From assembly GCA_039621445.1 (NCBI GenBank), contig CP154954.1, positions 69,754,670-69,818,669 of the forward strand: a stretch of 64,000 nucleotides of DNA. The letters run 5' to 3'. Source of the DNA: Euglena gracilis (taxonomy: Eukaryota; Euglenida; Euglenophyceae; Euglenales). Made by a program: the position numbers and the translations under genes. Below are positions 63,290 to 64,000 of this stretch, in pieces (within the stretch, counting starts at the first letter, position 1; each line of letters opens with the position of its first letter). A model generated the notes under the pieces. That model searched no databases, was not told where the DNA came from, and worked only from the letters and a program-made list of their open reading frames with translations.

Positions 63290-63790
63290 CAACTCCCCGC
63301 CAGGCCCGAGTTATTCACGCGCGAAGGGGTCCAAACTGGATAGGATTGGCCAACCCCCCTGGATGAGCCCCCCTTTGGACGGCCAAAAAATGTCAATTTT
63401 CAAAATATCTCCAAAATGAAGCAAAATCAAAGGAAATGTCCAGAGACCTAATTTGAAGCCCTTGGAACGCCTCATCCACCGGTATTTTGATTTCCCCGCA
63501 ACTCCCCGCCTGGCCCGAGATACGGCCGTTTTTGGCCTGGATGGCCGTTTTGTACACTTTTCCCTTTTCCCTTTTCCCTTTTCGGGGGGTGGGGGGTCAA
63601 AAAATCAATGTTTTCAAAATTTCTCGAAAATGATGCAAAATCAAAGGAAATGTTCGGAGACCTAAATTGAAGCCCTTGGAACGCTCTATCTGCTGCGATT
63701 TTGGTTTCCCCGCAGCTCACCGCCCAGCCCGAGATACGGCCGTTTTTCAGCCAATTTAGGCCATTTTGTACACTTTTCCCTCTGTCCGAC
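63290..63790. repeat. ~213-bp tandem repeat, two-plus units
   Basis: 63,402-63,560 and 63,615-63,785 match (CAAAATCAAAGGAAATGT, AAGCCCTTGGAACGC, GAGATACGGCCGTTTT, TTTTGTACACTTTTCCCT), with a partial unit (GCCAGGCCCGAGTTATTC) before 63,330. The phrase CCCGAGATACGGCCG is the most conserved part. The tail 63,790-64,000 is A/T-rich without a visible gene. Confidence 0.75.
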
Positions 63791-64000
63791 TTGGCCGTTT
63801 TCAAAAAAGTCGAAAAAAATCGAAAAATTTTTTTTTGCCCAAAACAATGTTTTTTGGCCTCCTGGACCCGGAAAAACTGTTTTTGAGCCGAAAACGAGCG
63901 TTTTTCGACCCGCCGGCGCCCCGTTTTGGGCCGGCCGCCAACCCATTGACTTTGGGTCAAACCCGGGTCAAAAAAGGCGAAAAAAATCGAAATTTTTTTT

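Overview
The window is eukaryotic nuclear DNA, probably from a unicellular alga or other protist; I cannot name the organism. Signs of this are LTR-retrotransposon parts, GT-AG introns inside transposase fragments, tRNA-like units with internal-promoter-like boxes, many miniature inverted-repeat elements, and no operon or Shine-Dalgarno layout. No rRNA, CRISPR array or clear host housekeeping gene is visible. Runs of 7-12 C or G are very frequent, and most long open frames in them are translated homopolymer (Pro/Gly-rich), not genes.

Layout. (1) 1-11,368 and 21,799-33,319 are two nearly identical copies (A, B) of one segment, in direct orientation about 21.8 kb apart. Each carries a TTAA-flanked inverted-repeat element, a cluster of short palindromes, several C/G-tract elements, a tyrosine-recombinase (YR) fragment in an inverted-repeat element, long perfect hairpins and the start of a PHD-finger element. 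Copy B is followed by the rest of the PHD element (to 34.2 kb). (2) 11.4-21.8 kb is a mosaic of iterated motifs, GGAC arrays, two tRNA-like units and hAT-like remnants. (3) 34.2-38.1 kb holds a second direct duplication of about 1 kb. (4) 38,287-49,316 is an 11-kb LTR retrotransposon with 450-bp LTRs, a 5-bp target duplication, a tRNA primer site, a polypurine tract and a very large gag, but no pol. It sits in a decayed Ty3/gypsy-like pol fragment. (5) 49.3-64 kb is a nest of transposons: hAT-type MITEs with 8-bp target duplications, an intron-bearing hAT transposase fragment, TA-flanked C/G-tract MITEs (one with its empty site preserved in the window), a 2.2-kb inverted-repeat element, a second PHD-finger element, and further gene shards.

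How parts relate. The 307-codon YR reading frame in copies A/B lacks the second half of the catalytic domain. In the PHD element, the frame-shifted stretch upstream of the zinc finger resembles the N-terminal domain of that YR protein, which suggests a YR-type DNA-binding domain joined to a PHD finger. The LTR retrotransposon is densely filled, coding and non-coding parts alike, with 10-17-bp snap-back palindromes that its flanks and its own late insertion lack. I regard these two observations, and the C/G-tract TA-flanked MITE families, as the most likely new biology here.
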